From: Acidobacteriota bacterium
Lineage (GTDB): Bacteria; Acidobacteriota; Vicinamibacteria; Vicinamibacterales; UBA823
DNA length: 9,673 nucleotides
NCBI GenBank assembly: GCA_002714165.1
Contig: PAWT01000041.1
Location: 1-9,673, forward strand
Reading direction: 5' to 3'
Under the pieces are notes generated by a model. That model had not been told where the DNA came from. It worked only from the letters and a program-made list of their open reading frames with translations, and did no database searches. The position numbers were made by a program, and so were the translations under genes. Shown one piece after another: positions 1 to 6,667 of this stretch (position 1 is its first letter; each line of letters begins with the position of its first letter).

Positions 1-422
1 CACTGCACACCGGCCGATTCAAAAATGCTTTGAATCAGGTAGGCAGTGGTCGTCTTCCCGTTAGTGCCTGTGATGCCGATAACCGGAAGCTCCTGGCTCG
101 GATGTCCAAAGAACTCAACGGACAGTGCCGCCAGCGCTGGTCTGGCGTCCCGTACGCGCACCCATGGAAGATGGATGCCTGGGGTCGCCGGTGAAGCTGA
201 AATGATGCACACCGCACCCTGCTGTTCGGCCTCACCCGCGAACGTCGTTCCATCAGATTGCTGTCCACGAAGCCCAACGAAAACAGCTCCAGGTAACATT
301 TGCTTTGAGCCGTACGCGATAGATGTAACGGGGCGCGCTAGAACATCTCCGTGGCCGTCCTCAGTCGTCAACTCCTCGCCCAGCAGCGTGCTCGTCCGTG
401 AGAGCAGTTCACCTAGGGTCAT
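1..422 (-). CDS. murE: UDP-N-acetylmuramoyl-peptide ligase MurE, N-terminal part (cut by window edge)
   Basis: This is the first 140 codons of a Mur ligase, the cytoplasmic ATP-dependent enzyme that adds the third stem-peptide residue (meso-DAP or Lys) to UDP-MurNAc-L-Ala-D-Glu. I translated it by hand. Residues 1-110 form the UDP-MurNAc-binding domain, with the family pattern SIAYGSK-x3-PGAVFVGLRG at about 34-53. The ATP P-loop GITGTNGKTTT lies at 116-126. The ATG at 422 overlaps the ftsI stop codon as ATGA, and no good Shine-Dalgarno precedes it, so translational coupling to ftsI is likely. Position after ftsI in a dcw cluster favours MurE over MurF or MurC. One oddity is that the usual D-S-R of the UDP-binding loop reads G38-S39-K40. 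The amino-acid-specificity region lies outside the window, so DAP versus Lys cannot be decided. Confidence 0.94.
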   Translation of the reverse strand, partial: MTLGELLSRTSTLLGEELTTEDGHGDVLARPVTSIAYGSKQMLPGAVFVGLRGQQSDGTTFAGEAEQQGAVCIISASPATPGIHLPWVRVRDARPALAALSVEFFGHPSQELPVIGITGTNGKTTTAYLIQSIFESAGVQ

Positions 423-2611
423 GGGTGCGACTCGCTGGATTCCACGGCCCTCATCTGCCGTGTCCCCTGAAGCACGCCTTCCTCACCACGTTCGATAGCA
501 CTACCCGCACTAGGCCGCTGAGCAAAGACGACCCCGTCGCCCTGCACCTTCACAAATAAGCCTAGCTGCGTAAGCGTTCGTGTTGCTCTACGTAGACCCA
601 TGCCGGACAAGTCGGGCATTCTAAGTGACTCAGAGTCGACAGCCGCGACCGGGGCGTATGCGGGAGCTGGCAACGGCGTGGTCGGCACACCCGGCAAGGA
701 ATCACCTCGGCGCCTGGCGAAGATTCGAGAAACGGGCTCCGTTGTAGGAGAGACACCGCTGTCCCGAAGGGCAATTTCGGCAATGCGCTTAAAGACCGGA
801 GCTGCGACTGCCCCTCCCGTGTCTGTCGCCACGCCGGGGGAATCGACCAGGACCAAGATCGTGAAAACCGGGTCGCGGGACGGGACAAACCCAATAAACG
901 ATGCTCTGTGCTCCGTCGCGGAGTATGCCCCACCAATGTATTTCCTGGCGGTTCCCGTCTTTCCGGCCACGGTGTAGCCAGGAATTGCAGCGTTTCTTCC
1001 GGTCCCTCGCTTGACAACTTCCTCCATGATGTTCGTCAGCATCATGGCGGTTGTGGGAGTGACGGCCCGCTGGGTCGAGTGAGGTAACAATTCGACCCGG
1101 TCACCGTTTTGCCGGGTCGCTCGCACCAGCCGGGGCCGAACGAGCACGCCACCATTAGCAATAGCGTTGACCGCAGTCGCTAGCTGGAGCGGAGTCGCAC
1201 TGAGGTAATAGCCGATGGAGAACGAGGCGATGTTAACGGGTTTCCAGTCCTTAGGGGGATGCAGTAAGCCGACACTTTCGCCAGGAAACTCTGTCGGGAC
1301 TGTCCACTTCTCGGGTCCATCATCCCCCTCGCCAGGGATAAAACCAAAAGTCTCGGTTGACACCCTCTGGCCGAAGCCAAATCGCTTCGCGTATTCGTAG
1401 AGTATGTCCGGCCCAAGGTGCTCGGCGATCTGGACAGCACCGACGTTACTCGATTTGACGACGATGTCCATAACCGACAGGCTGCCGTCGTAACGAGTGT
1501 AGTCATCAATTTTGTGCCCACCCCAATTATCGCGACTGATACTCCCAGCACTAACATCGAACTGGTCGTCCAACTGAACGACCTCTTGCTCCAGTGCCGC
1601 AGCAATAGGCACCAGCTTGAATATTGACCCAGGCTCGTAAGTATCTTGCGTGGCGCGATTGCGCCGATGACCCTTTTCCGGTGCCAATTTTTTCTTATTC
1701 AGGTCAAAGGTAGGTTCGTTGGCGAGCGCCAGCACGTCGCCGGTGGAGGATTCGAGAATGATGACCGTGCCGCCATCCGCTTTGTGCTCGTTAACCGCGA
1801 CACGCAATTCGCGCTCCGCAATGTATTGGAGGTGACTGTCGATCGTTAGTTCGAGCGTGATGCCAGGCGTGGAGGGACGCTCCAGCTGCCAATTGAAGAC
1901 ACGCCCACGCACATCAACCATATCGAGGGTTTGGCCATCCTGTCCTCGAACGATCCCGTCATAGGTAGCTTCAACACCCTCTATACCTATGTTGTCGGTC
2001 CCGACCCAACCCAAGACGTGCGCGAGCAATCGACCGTTCGGATACTGCCGTAGAGGCTCCCTTTCAAATCCGACACCTGGCAGTGGCGGGTCTAGCGCCT
2101 TGACTGCCGCCACCTCTTCTTCCGATACCGTCTTTCGTTCGACGTAAGTGAATATTCCCTTGCGGAAACGTTCAATGAGATTAGGAGTGTTGTCACAGCC
2201 GTTCAGCGCGTCGCAGAGCTTTTTAGCGAACTCCTTAGGCTTGTCGATTTCGCCTGCGGACACATAAACCGTATGACCCTGGGAACTAGTCGCGAGGATG
2301 TTACCGCCGCGGTCGAGAATGTCGCCTCGTCGGCCAAGCACGTCCCTCATTCGGTCCCGCTGTTTATTGGCGTACCCCTTCAGAAAGTCGTGCTGCCACA
2401 CTTGCAAGTTAACTAATCTGGTCTCGATACCAACGGTCCACAGCGTTAGAAAGGCGACCACAACGATGATTCGCCGGCGTATCGTCTGGCGCCACTGAAC
2501 GGTTGGGGCGTCTGCCAAGCGTGCCTCTGGCGCATCGAAGTAGGCAAACAGGCCACCGGGCTCACGGGGCGCCCGCCGTCGCCGCTTCTTCGGTCCTGCC
2601 GGTGTAGCCAC
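419..2611 (-). CDS. ftsI: Class B penicillin-binding protein (division transpeptidase FtsI/PBP3) with C-terminal PASTA domain
   Basis: This is a septal peptidoglycan DD-transpeptidase of 730 aa, a partner of FtsW and FtsL in the divisome and anchored in the inner membrane. A basic cytoplasmic tail (about 1-45, with KKRRRR) is followed by one membrane segment (about 46-66). The PBP dimerisation/pedestal region spans about 90-250 and the transpeptidase domain about 275-615. All three active-site motifs are intact: S329-I-F-K332, S387-S-N389 and K551-T-G553. After a proline-rich linker (about 637-655), a single PASTA-like domain occupies about 664-716 (starting RMPDLSGMGL, ending GEEGVLQG). The start is GTG at 2611, 9 nt after the ftsL stop. 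A strong GGGGAGG lies just upstream, but its spacing to GTG is only about 3 nt. The stop overlaps the murE ATG. The PASTA domain makes it longer than E. coli FtsI and SpoVD-like in layout, but the location in the dcw cluster supports the division role. Confidence 0.95.
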   Translation of the reverse strand: MATPAGPKKRRRRAPREPGGLFAYFDAPEARLADAPTVQWRQTIRRRIIVVVAFLTLWTVGIETRLVNLQVWQHDFLKGYANKQRDRMRDVLGRRGDILDRGGNILATSSQGHTVYVSAGEIDKPKEFAKKLCDALNGCDNTPNLIERFRKGIFTYVERKTVSEEEVAAVKALDPPLPGVGFEREPLRQYPNGRLLAHVLGWVGTDNIGIEGVEATYDGIVRGQDGQTLDMVDVRGRVFNWQLERPSTPGITLELTIDSHLQYIAERELRVAVNEHKADGGTVIILESSTGDVLALANEPTFDLNKKKLAPEKGHRRNRATQDTYEPGSIFKLVPIAAALEQEVVQLDDQFDVSAGSISRDNWGGHKIDDYTRYDGSLSVMDIVVKSSNVGAVQIAEHLGPDILYEYAKRFGFGQRVSTETFGFIPGEGDDGPEKWTVPTEFPGESVGLLHPPKDWKPVNIASFSIGYYLSATPLQLATAVNAIANGGVLVRPRLVRATRQNGDRVELLPHSTQRAVTPTTAMMLTNIMEEVVKRGTGRNAAIPGYTVAGKTGTARKYIGGAYSATEHRASFIGFVPSRDPVFTILVLVDSPGVATDTGGAVAAPVFKRIAEIALRDSGVSPTTEPVSRIFARRRGDSLPGVPTTPLPAPAYAPVAAVDSESLRMPDLSGMGLRRATRTLTQLGLFVKVQGDGVVFAQRPSAGSAIERGEEGVLQGTRQMRAVESSESHP

Positions 2612-2620
2612 TTACCTCCC

Positions 2621-3034
2621 CTAATTGTCGCGCTGTCCCATTGCGTTGCCGCGGGCCACGACCGTGTCGCCCGCCGGTTGCGCCGGCGTGATGCGTTCGA
2701 TGTGCACTACCGCCTGCGCGGTAGGAACTTCTAAGCCCAACTCTTCGGTCGCAATCGTATAAATCCGTTCCAGTGTTTGAAGGCCCTCAACCTCCAGCCG
2801 TCGCCGTTGATTTTCCTCCTGCACTTTAATTAGTTCTACTTCGATTTCCACCATCTGGTATCCGTGTTGCCGCAACTCGTGGTGTTGCCAGGCGGCAAAC
2901 AGGATGACCGCAACCAGTAGAATCCCAACTCCCAGCGACTGCCGAAATTCGCGCTGCCGGATTGGGTCAACTTCACGGATGACCTGATTCCGGACACGTT
3001 TCTTCACCGCGTAATCGATTTGACGTTTCCTCAT
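2621..3034 (-). CDS. ftsL: FtsL-like cell division protein
   Basis: This small bitopic divisome protein (137 aa) would pair with a DivIC/FtsB-type partner and help activate FtsWI. It has a very basic cytoplasmic N-terminus (1-33, many K/R) and one membrane helix at about 34-49 (LGVGILLVAVILFAAW). A charged heptad-like coiled-coil stretch follows at about 52-92, rich in E, Q, L and V. The short tail includes ELGLEVPTAQAVVHIE, where the I-A-x-E-x-LG-L pattern at about 94-101 is typical of FtsL/DivIC proteins. The ATG at 3034 overlaps the rsmH stop as ATGA, and a GGAG lies 8 nt upstream inside rsmH. Sequence conservation in this family is low, so the assignment rests on topology and on the position between rsmH and ftsI. 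A DivIC/FtsB-type identity is the alternative. Confidence 0.82.
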   Translation of the reverse strand: MRKRQIDYAVKKRVRNQVIREVDPIRQREFRQSLGVGILLVAVILFAAWQHHELRQHGYQMVEIEVELIKVQEENQRRRLEVEGLQTLERIYTIATEELGLEVPTAQAVVHIERITPAQPAGDTVVARGNAMGQRDN

Positions 3035-3924
3035 GCAATCCGCTCCGCCGCTCTCAGTTTGGCACTCCGCGCTCTGGGATTCCGGTCGCGCTCGTCGGGG
3101 TCTGCGACAAGCGGGTGCTTCGTCAAGATTCGGACGATGGCTTCTTGTCCTCGGGCGAGTGCGCGCAACGTGTGTTTAACGATGCGATCTTCAAGTGAAT
3201 GGAACGTGATGATAACCACCCTCGCACCACCACGAAGTCGTCTACAGATCACCTCTAGCGCCCTTTCGAGGCCATCGAGCTCTTGGTTGACCCAGATGCG
3301 AATGGCTTGAAACGTGCGGGTCGCGGGGTCAATCCGTTGCCAGCCGCGCTTGGGCATTGCTCGCCGTACAATCGCTGCTAACTGACCTGTGGTGTGCACG
3401 GGCGTCTTACGACGGGTATATACGATGGCGCGCGCGATCCGGCGAGAATGTCGTTCTTCTCCATATTTAAAAATTAAATCCGCGAGGTCCTGCTCGGATA
3501 TGTCCCGAATGAGATCCGCGGCGGTGGCACCGGTTGACTGATCCATGCGCATGTCAAGCGGCTCGTCCCGCCGAAAGCTGAAGCCCCGTTCCACACCATC
3601 CAATTGCATAGACGACACACCGAGATCAGCCACGGCTCCATCGATAGTGGCGACGCCTCGGTCGTCCAGCACTGATGCCAAGTCTCGAAAATCCGCGTGG
3701 AGCAGTTGAACTTGATCGCGCCAAGCCGCCAGCGCCTCGGCAGCATGTACAAGTGCTTGAGGATCGCGATCGAAACCAAGGAGCCGCGTCGCACCGCTCT
3801 CCATGAGCGCTCGAGCATGGCCCCCGGCTCCAACGGTACAATCAACAAACACCCCACCGGATTCGGGCACCAGATAGCCCATGGTCTCCGCTGTCAACAC
3901 CGGCATGTGATACGGGTTGGCCAT
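3031..3924 (-). CDS. rsmH: 16S rRNA (cytosine(1402)-N(4))-methyltransferase RsmH (MraW)
   Basis: RsmH is a SAM-dependent enzyme that N4-methylates C1402 in the decoding centre of 16S rRNA. The 297-aa length is usual for the family. The family signatures are intact and in order: the N-terminal HMPVLTAE at 6-13, the SAM loop DCTVGAGGHA at 28-37, FDRDPQAL at 51-58, DLGVSSMQLD at 100-109, GFSFRRDEPLDMRMD around 114-128, the late FHSLEDRIVK at 241-250, and the C-terminal NPRARSAKLRAAER at 282-295. The ATG at 3924 shares one base with the mraZ stop (TGATG), which implies coupled translation. The stop likewise overlaps the ftsL ATG. Nothing about the gene is abnormal. Confidence 0.98.
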   Translation of the reverse strand: MANPYHMPVLTAETMGYLVPESGGVFVDCTVGAGGHARALMESGATRLLGFDRDPQALVHAAEALAAWRDQVQLLHADFRDLASVLDDRGVATIDGAVADLGVSSMQLDGVERGFSFRRDEPLDMRMDQSTGATAADLIRDISEQDLADLIFKYGEERHSRRIARAIVYTRRKTPVHTTGQLAAIVRRAMPKRGWQRIDPATRTFQAIRIWVNQELDGLERALEVICRRLRGGARVVIITFHSLEDRIVKHTLRALARGQEAIVRILTKHPLVADPDERDRNPRARSAKLRAAERIA

Positions 3925-4364
3925 CAGATTCCAAACTCCGCCAGGGCTCGTGCGTCGTCATCCGTATACGGGTCACGCTCTAGCTTGGCAACGAAGCGGT
4001 TGTGGTTCCATATTTCGAGATAGTCATACTGGCCTAAAACGTCGACTTCACCGGTCATGGAAGCGGCTTCACGTAACCGCGCTTGGAGTGAAACGCGTCC
4101 CTGCTTGTCGAATTCAGCAAACTGTCCAAAATAGTTGACGCGATCGAGAAACCTGAGCCGTGACGGGTGGGCGTTTGGCACCTTCGCTAACTTGGCCTCA
4201 ATGGCTTCCCAGACCGGCATTGGATAAACACGAACCGACTCGCCGGTCACGCTGGTAATAAACAGAGCGCTTCCGTGTCGCTTCTCTATCGAGACGCGAA
4301 AGGCAGACGGAATTTTCAGTCTGCCCTTGTCGTCTATTTTTGCAGACAGGTTTCCTCTAATCAC
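3924..4364 (-). CDS. mraZ: Transcriptional regulator MraZ
   Basis: This 146-aa protein is the AbrB/SpoVT-fold DNA-binding regulator that heads dcw clusters. In E. coli it represses its own operon by binding tandem TGGG-type repeats upstream of mraZ. Both half-domains carry the DxxxR signature: D11-DKG-R15 (in AKIDDKGRLKIPSAFR) and D86-KQG-R90 (in FDKQGRVSLQARLR). The start is GTG at 4364. It is supported by a GGAG 7 nt upstream and by the canonical N-terminus (M-x-RG-x4-ID-x-KGR), which leaves no room for an earlier start. It is the first gene of the leftward dcw operon and lies directly downstream of a recognisable promoter and a set of periodic TGGA boxes. Its stop overlaps the rsmH start by one base. 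Confidence 0.97.
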   Translation of the reverse strand: MIRGNLSAKIDDKGRLKIPSAFRVSIEKRHGSALFITSVTGESVRVYPMPVWEAIEAKLAKVPNAHPSRLRFLDRVNYFGQFAEFDKQGRVSLQARLREAASMTGEVDVLGQYDYLEIWNHNRFVAKLERDPYTDDDARALAEFGI

Positions 4365-4371
4365 CTAAAAA

Positions 4372-4396
4372 CTCCATAAAACTCCACTTAAATCCA
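4372..4396 (-). promoter_or_regulatory. Putative MraZ operator: three TGGA boxes with 10-bp period
   Basis: Read on the minus strand, TGGA occurs at 4393-4396, 4383-4386 and 4373-4376, each exactly 10 bp from the next, so all boxes face the same side of the helix. A further in-phase TGG lies 20 bp upstream, in the promoter spacer (4414-4416). E. coli MraZ binds TGGGN repeats separated by 5 nt, the same period, so the boxes here would be TGGAN-N5 repeats. They span the predicted transcription start to the mraZ ribosome binding site, where bound MraZ would block transcription. The last box contains the GGAG Shine-Dalgarno, which could explain that box alone but not the periodic array. Confidence 0.72.
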
Positions 4397-4401
4397 CAGC
4401 A

Positions 4402-4430
4402 ATCGTAAGAAAACCATCGAAACCTGTCAA
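4402..4430 (-). promoter_or_regulatory. Sigma70-type promoter of the mraZ/dcw operon
   Basis: On the minus strand, a perfect -35 hexamer TTGACA (4425-4430) is separated by exactly 17 nt from TACGAT (4402-4407), a 4/6 match to TATAAT with the key T, A and final T. The predicted start of transcription is near 4395, giving a leader of about 31 nt before the mraZ GTG. No other promoter of this quality was seen in the window. The assignment is by consensus only. Confidence 0.75.
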
Positions 4431-4540
4431 TCCCTAAAATGTAGAGCAGCAGTAACTTAGACCCCAATATGCTGTGGAGTTGGAATGTTTGGCGTGGCGC
4501 CCTCGTGTTACCATCGCTTGGGCTGTCTGGATTCTTTTTC

Positions 4541-4560
4541 TCCCGTTAAAACATACGGGA
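4541..4560. repeat. Inverted repeat upstream of the ychF-like gene
   Basis: TCCCGT (4541-4546) and ACGGGA (4555-4560) form a perfect 6-bp inverted repeat around an 8-nt A-rich loop, ending 25 nt before the ychF-like ATG. A T-run precedes it rather than follows it on the plus strand, so it does not look like a terminator for plus-strand transcription. It could be a regulator site or an mRNA leader hairpin. The rest of the 221-bp divergent gap (4365-4585) shows no convincing plus-strand sigma70 promoter. Confidence 0.4.
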
Positions 4561-4585
4561 AATATGAGCTTTCGTTAAATTTTCG

Positions 4586-5659
4586 ATGCTAAGAGCAGCA
4601 CTTATCGGATTCCCTGCTGTCGGTAAGACAACGCTATTCCGTCTGATGACGAGCGTGGAAGAAGCGCGCGACGGAACCAGGCGCGCCGAAGCACACGTTG
4701 GTATCGCCAAGGTACCTGAGCCAAGGCTAGACCGTTTGGTTGAAATCTTTCGGCCGAAAAAGCGCGTTCCAGCAACTGTGGAGTTGGCCGAAATGGTCGG
4801 CCACGCCACCACCCAGTCACTTGTGGACATTGCAGCGTTCAGAGACGCCGACGCGCTCCTCCACATCGTCCGTGCATTTCGCGACGAACGGGTACCCCAC
4901 GCCTCCGGCAGTATCAACCCAGTGCGGGATACACGCACCATGGAGGAAGAACTGATTCTGGCCGACCTCGGAGTCGCTGAGCGTCGTATCGAGCGGCTGC
5001 ACCGAGACCTAAAGAAGCATAAGAGCGACGACCTGGAGGCCGAACAGGCCGTTCTAACGAAGTGTCAGGCAACACTGGAGGCCGGAACACCGTTACGGCG
5101 AATGGCACTGGAGCCACAAGCCTCGAAGCTTCTTCGAGGTTTCCAGTTTCTCTCAGCTAAGCCATTACTCGTCATTAACAATCTGGATGAATCTGATTTA
5201 CCGAGCGGATTAGAGGAAACCGACCCTTCACTCCAAGAAGTCCTTCGCGAGGCAGACGCCAAAACCGTGGCCGTGTGCGCCAAAATCGAGCTTGAGATTG
5301 GGCAGCTCGATAAAGAGAGCGCGGAGGCATTTTCAGCAGATCTTGGACTCGCAGAATCTGGACTAGATCGAATCATCCGGGCGAGTTACGAACTTCTGGG
5401 TTACATTTCCTTCTTTACCGTAGGCGAAGATGAATGCCGGGCGTGGACCCTGCCACGAGGCACGGTGGCTCAGGATGCCGCTAGGGAAATTCACTCGGAC
5501 ATTGCACGAGGATTTATCCGCGCTGAGGTCGTAGCCTATGCCGATCTCATCGAGCACGGTTCACTCGCTTCGTGTCGGGAGCGCGGCCTCGTGCGCCTCG
5601 AAGGAAAGACCTACGTCGTGTGTGACGGTGATGTCATCACGTTCCGTTTCGCCACGTGA
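4586..5659 (+). CDS. Divergent YchF/OLA1-family P-loop NTPase with TGS domain
   Basis: This 357-aa Obg-class P-loop NTPase is slightly shorter than typical YchF (about 363 aa). YchF/OLA1 proteins bind ribosomes and usually prefer ATP. The P-loop is GFPAVGKT at 8-15, where typical YchF has GLPNVGKS. The helical/coiled-coil insertion covers about 115-175. The nucleotide-specificity motif is N199-L-D-E202, matching the NxxE of YchF rather than NKxD. The C-terminal TGS/DUF933 region (about 275-356) is well conserved (ECRAWTLPRGT, then EIHSDIARGFIRAEV). The G3/switch II region is unusual: the usual DIAGLVKGASKGEGLGN stretch is replaced by a shorter E69-M-V-G72 segment without the glycine-rich loop. 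The gene is divergent from mraZ and lies 12 bp upstream of the SDR gene. No Shine-Dalgarno is visible before the ATG. It may be a paralogue of a standard YchF encoded elsewhere, so I give no symbol. Confidence 0.85.
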   Translation: MLRAALIGFPAVGKTTLFRLMTSVEEARDGTRRAEAHVGIAKVPEPRLDRLVEIFRPKKRVPATVELAEMVGHATTQSLVDIAAFRDADALLHIVRAFRDERVPHASGSINPVRDTRTMEEELILADLGVAERRIERLHRDLKKHKSDDLEAEQAVLTKCQATLEAGTPLRRMALEPQASKLLRGFQFLSAKPLLVINNLDESDLPSGLEETDPSLQEVLREADAKTVAVCAKIELEIGQLDKESAEAFSADLGLAESGLDRIIRASYELLGYISFFTVGEDECRAWTLPRGTVAQDAAREIHSDIARGFIRAEVVAYADLIEHGSLASCRERGLVRLEGKTYVVCDGDVITFRFAT

Positions 5660-5665
5660 TACGAT
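5657..5665 (+). promoter_or_regulatory. Possible extended -10 promoter giving a leaderless SDR mRNA
   Basis: TGATACGAT combines a TGn extension with the hexamer TACGAT (5660-5665), the same -10 sequence as the mraZ promoter. Only six bases separate it from the ATG at 5672, so transcription starting 7 nt downstream would begin at the start codon. The TG also belongs to the TGA stop of the upstream gene. No -35 match was seen. This is tentative. Confidence 0.35.
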
Positions 5666-5671
5666 CCCGCC

Positions 5672-6643
5672 ATGCGCGCCCTGATCACCGGCGGAGCCGG
5701 ATTTATTGGGTCTCACCTTGCCGAAGCGCTTCTGGACGCCGGCCATGAAGTAGAAGTAGTGGACGATCTTTCCACAGGCTCAATGGAGAACATTGAGCAC
5801 TTAAAGAACCGGCGCGGCTTTCAATACGTAATCGATTCAGTCACCAATGAAGACCTCTTAGCCGAACAAACCGATCGCTGTGACGTTGTGTTCCACCTAG
5901 CAGCTGCGGTCGGGGTCAAGTTGATCGTGGAACGTCCGGTCCATACGATCGAGACCAATGTACATGGTACGGAAGTTGTGCTGACTCAGGCCAATAAGAA
6001 CAGTCAGAAAAAGAAACTTGTCATTGTTGCCTCAACTTCAGAAGTTTACGGTAAGTCAACGGAGATCCCGTTCAGGGAAGACGCCGACCTCAGGCTTGGT
6101 GCCACTTGGAAACACCGTTGGGCCTACGCGTGTAGTAAAGCCCTCGACGAATTCCTTGCACTCGCATACTGGAAAGAGAAAAAGCTTCCAGTCATCGTCG
6201 TGCGACTCTTCAACACTGTGGGACCCCGTCAGACAGGCCAATACGGCATGGTGGTGCCGAACTTCGTGAAGCAGGCATTGGCAGGACAGCCAATCACTGT
6301 GTTCGGCGACGGGTCGCAATCGCGAAGTTTCACCTACGTCGGTGACGTCGTGGACGCGTTGATGCGCCTCGTCGACGAGCCAAAGGCTGTCGGGGAGGTA
6401 TTCAACGTTGGCAACGGACAGGAAATCTCTATCCTCGGACTGGCTGAAAAAATCAAAGAAATGACAGGCAGTCAGTCGGAGATCGTCAAGGTTCCCTACG
6501 ACCAAGCTTACGGAGCAGGCTTCGAAGATATGCCGAGGCGCGTCCCCGACATCACTAAGCTCCAAAAATTCACCGGTTATGAACCAAAGGTTCAACTTAC
6601 CGAAATTCTGACCCGCGTGATCGCACATTTTCAGAAAGGGTGA
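5672..6643 (+). CDS. NAD-dependent nucleotide-sugar epimerase/dehydratase (extended SDR)
   Basis: This 323-aa extended short-chain dehydrogenase/reductase acts on NDP-sugars in the cytoplasm and probably supplies precursors for surface polysaccharide. The Rossmann motif GGAGFIG is at 7-13, with D31/D32 at the end of beta-2, favouring NAD(H). The catalytic set is S121-T122-S123-E124 together with Y152-x3-K156 (AYACSK). The segments RLFNTVGPRQTGQYGMVVPNF at about 178-198 and VFGDGSQSRSFTYVGDVVDA at about 210-229 are typical of the UDP-glucuronate decarboxylase / dTDP-glucose dehydratase / GalE-like group. The sugar substrate cannot be fixed from sequence; a UXS-like decarboxylase or a 4-epimerase are both possible. 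The ATG at 5672 is chosen because the Rossmann motif begins at residue 7. No Shine-Dalgarno is present, and a TACGAT element lies directly upstream. Confidence 0.88.
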   Translation: MRALITGGAGFIGSHLAEALLDAGHEVEVVDDLSTGSMENIEHLKNRRGFQYVIDSVTNEDLLAEQTDRCDVVFHLAAAVGVKLIVERPVHTIETNVHGTEVVLTQANKNSQKKKLVIVASTSEVYGKSTEIPFREDADLRLGATWKHRWAYACSKALDEFLALAYWKEKKLPVIVVRLFNTVGPRQTGQYGMVVPNFVKQALAGQPITVFGDGSQSRSFTYVGDVVDALMRLVDEPKAVGEVFNVGNGQEISILGLAEKIKEMTGSQSEIVKVPYDQAYGAGFEDMPRRVPDITKLQKFTGYEPKVQLTEILTRVIAHFQKG

Positions 6644-6667
6644 CCTGACCCCAGGCACGTCAACGTT

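Noticed and set aside
46..498. 150-codon open frame on the plus strand
   Set aside because: It lies antisense to murE and the end of ftsI, both of which show clear family motifs; its own product has no recognisable domain.
562..1017. 151-codon minus-strand frame inside ftsI
   Set aside because: It is another reading frame of the transpeptidase region, where the KTG motif and the PASTA domain are read in the true frame.
4393..4478. TCCACAGC (4393-4400) and GCTGTGGA (4471-4478) as a long-range inverted repeat
   Set aside because: The arms are 8 bp and 70 bp apart, and the left arm is already explained by the MraZ box array. The right arm has only one extra TGGA nearby and is out of phase, so a second MraZ operator is not supported.
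6056..6658. 200-codon open frame on the minus strand
   Set aside because: It is antisense to the SDR gene, whose catalytic motifs are intact, and has a low-complexity shadow-like composition.
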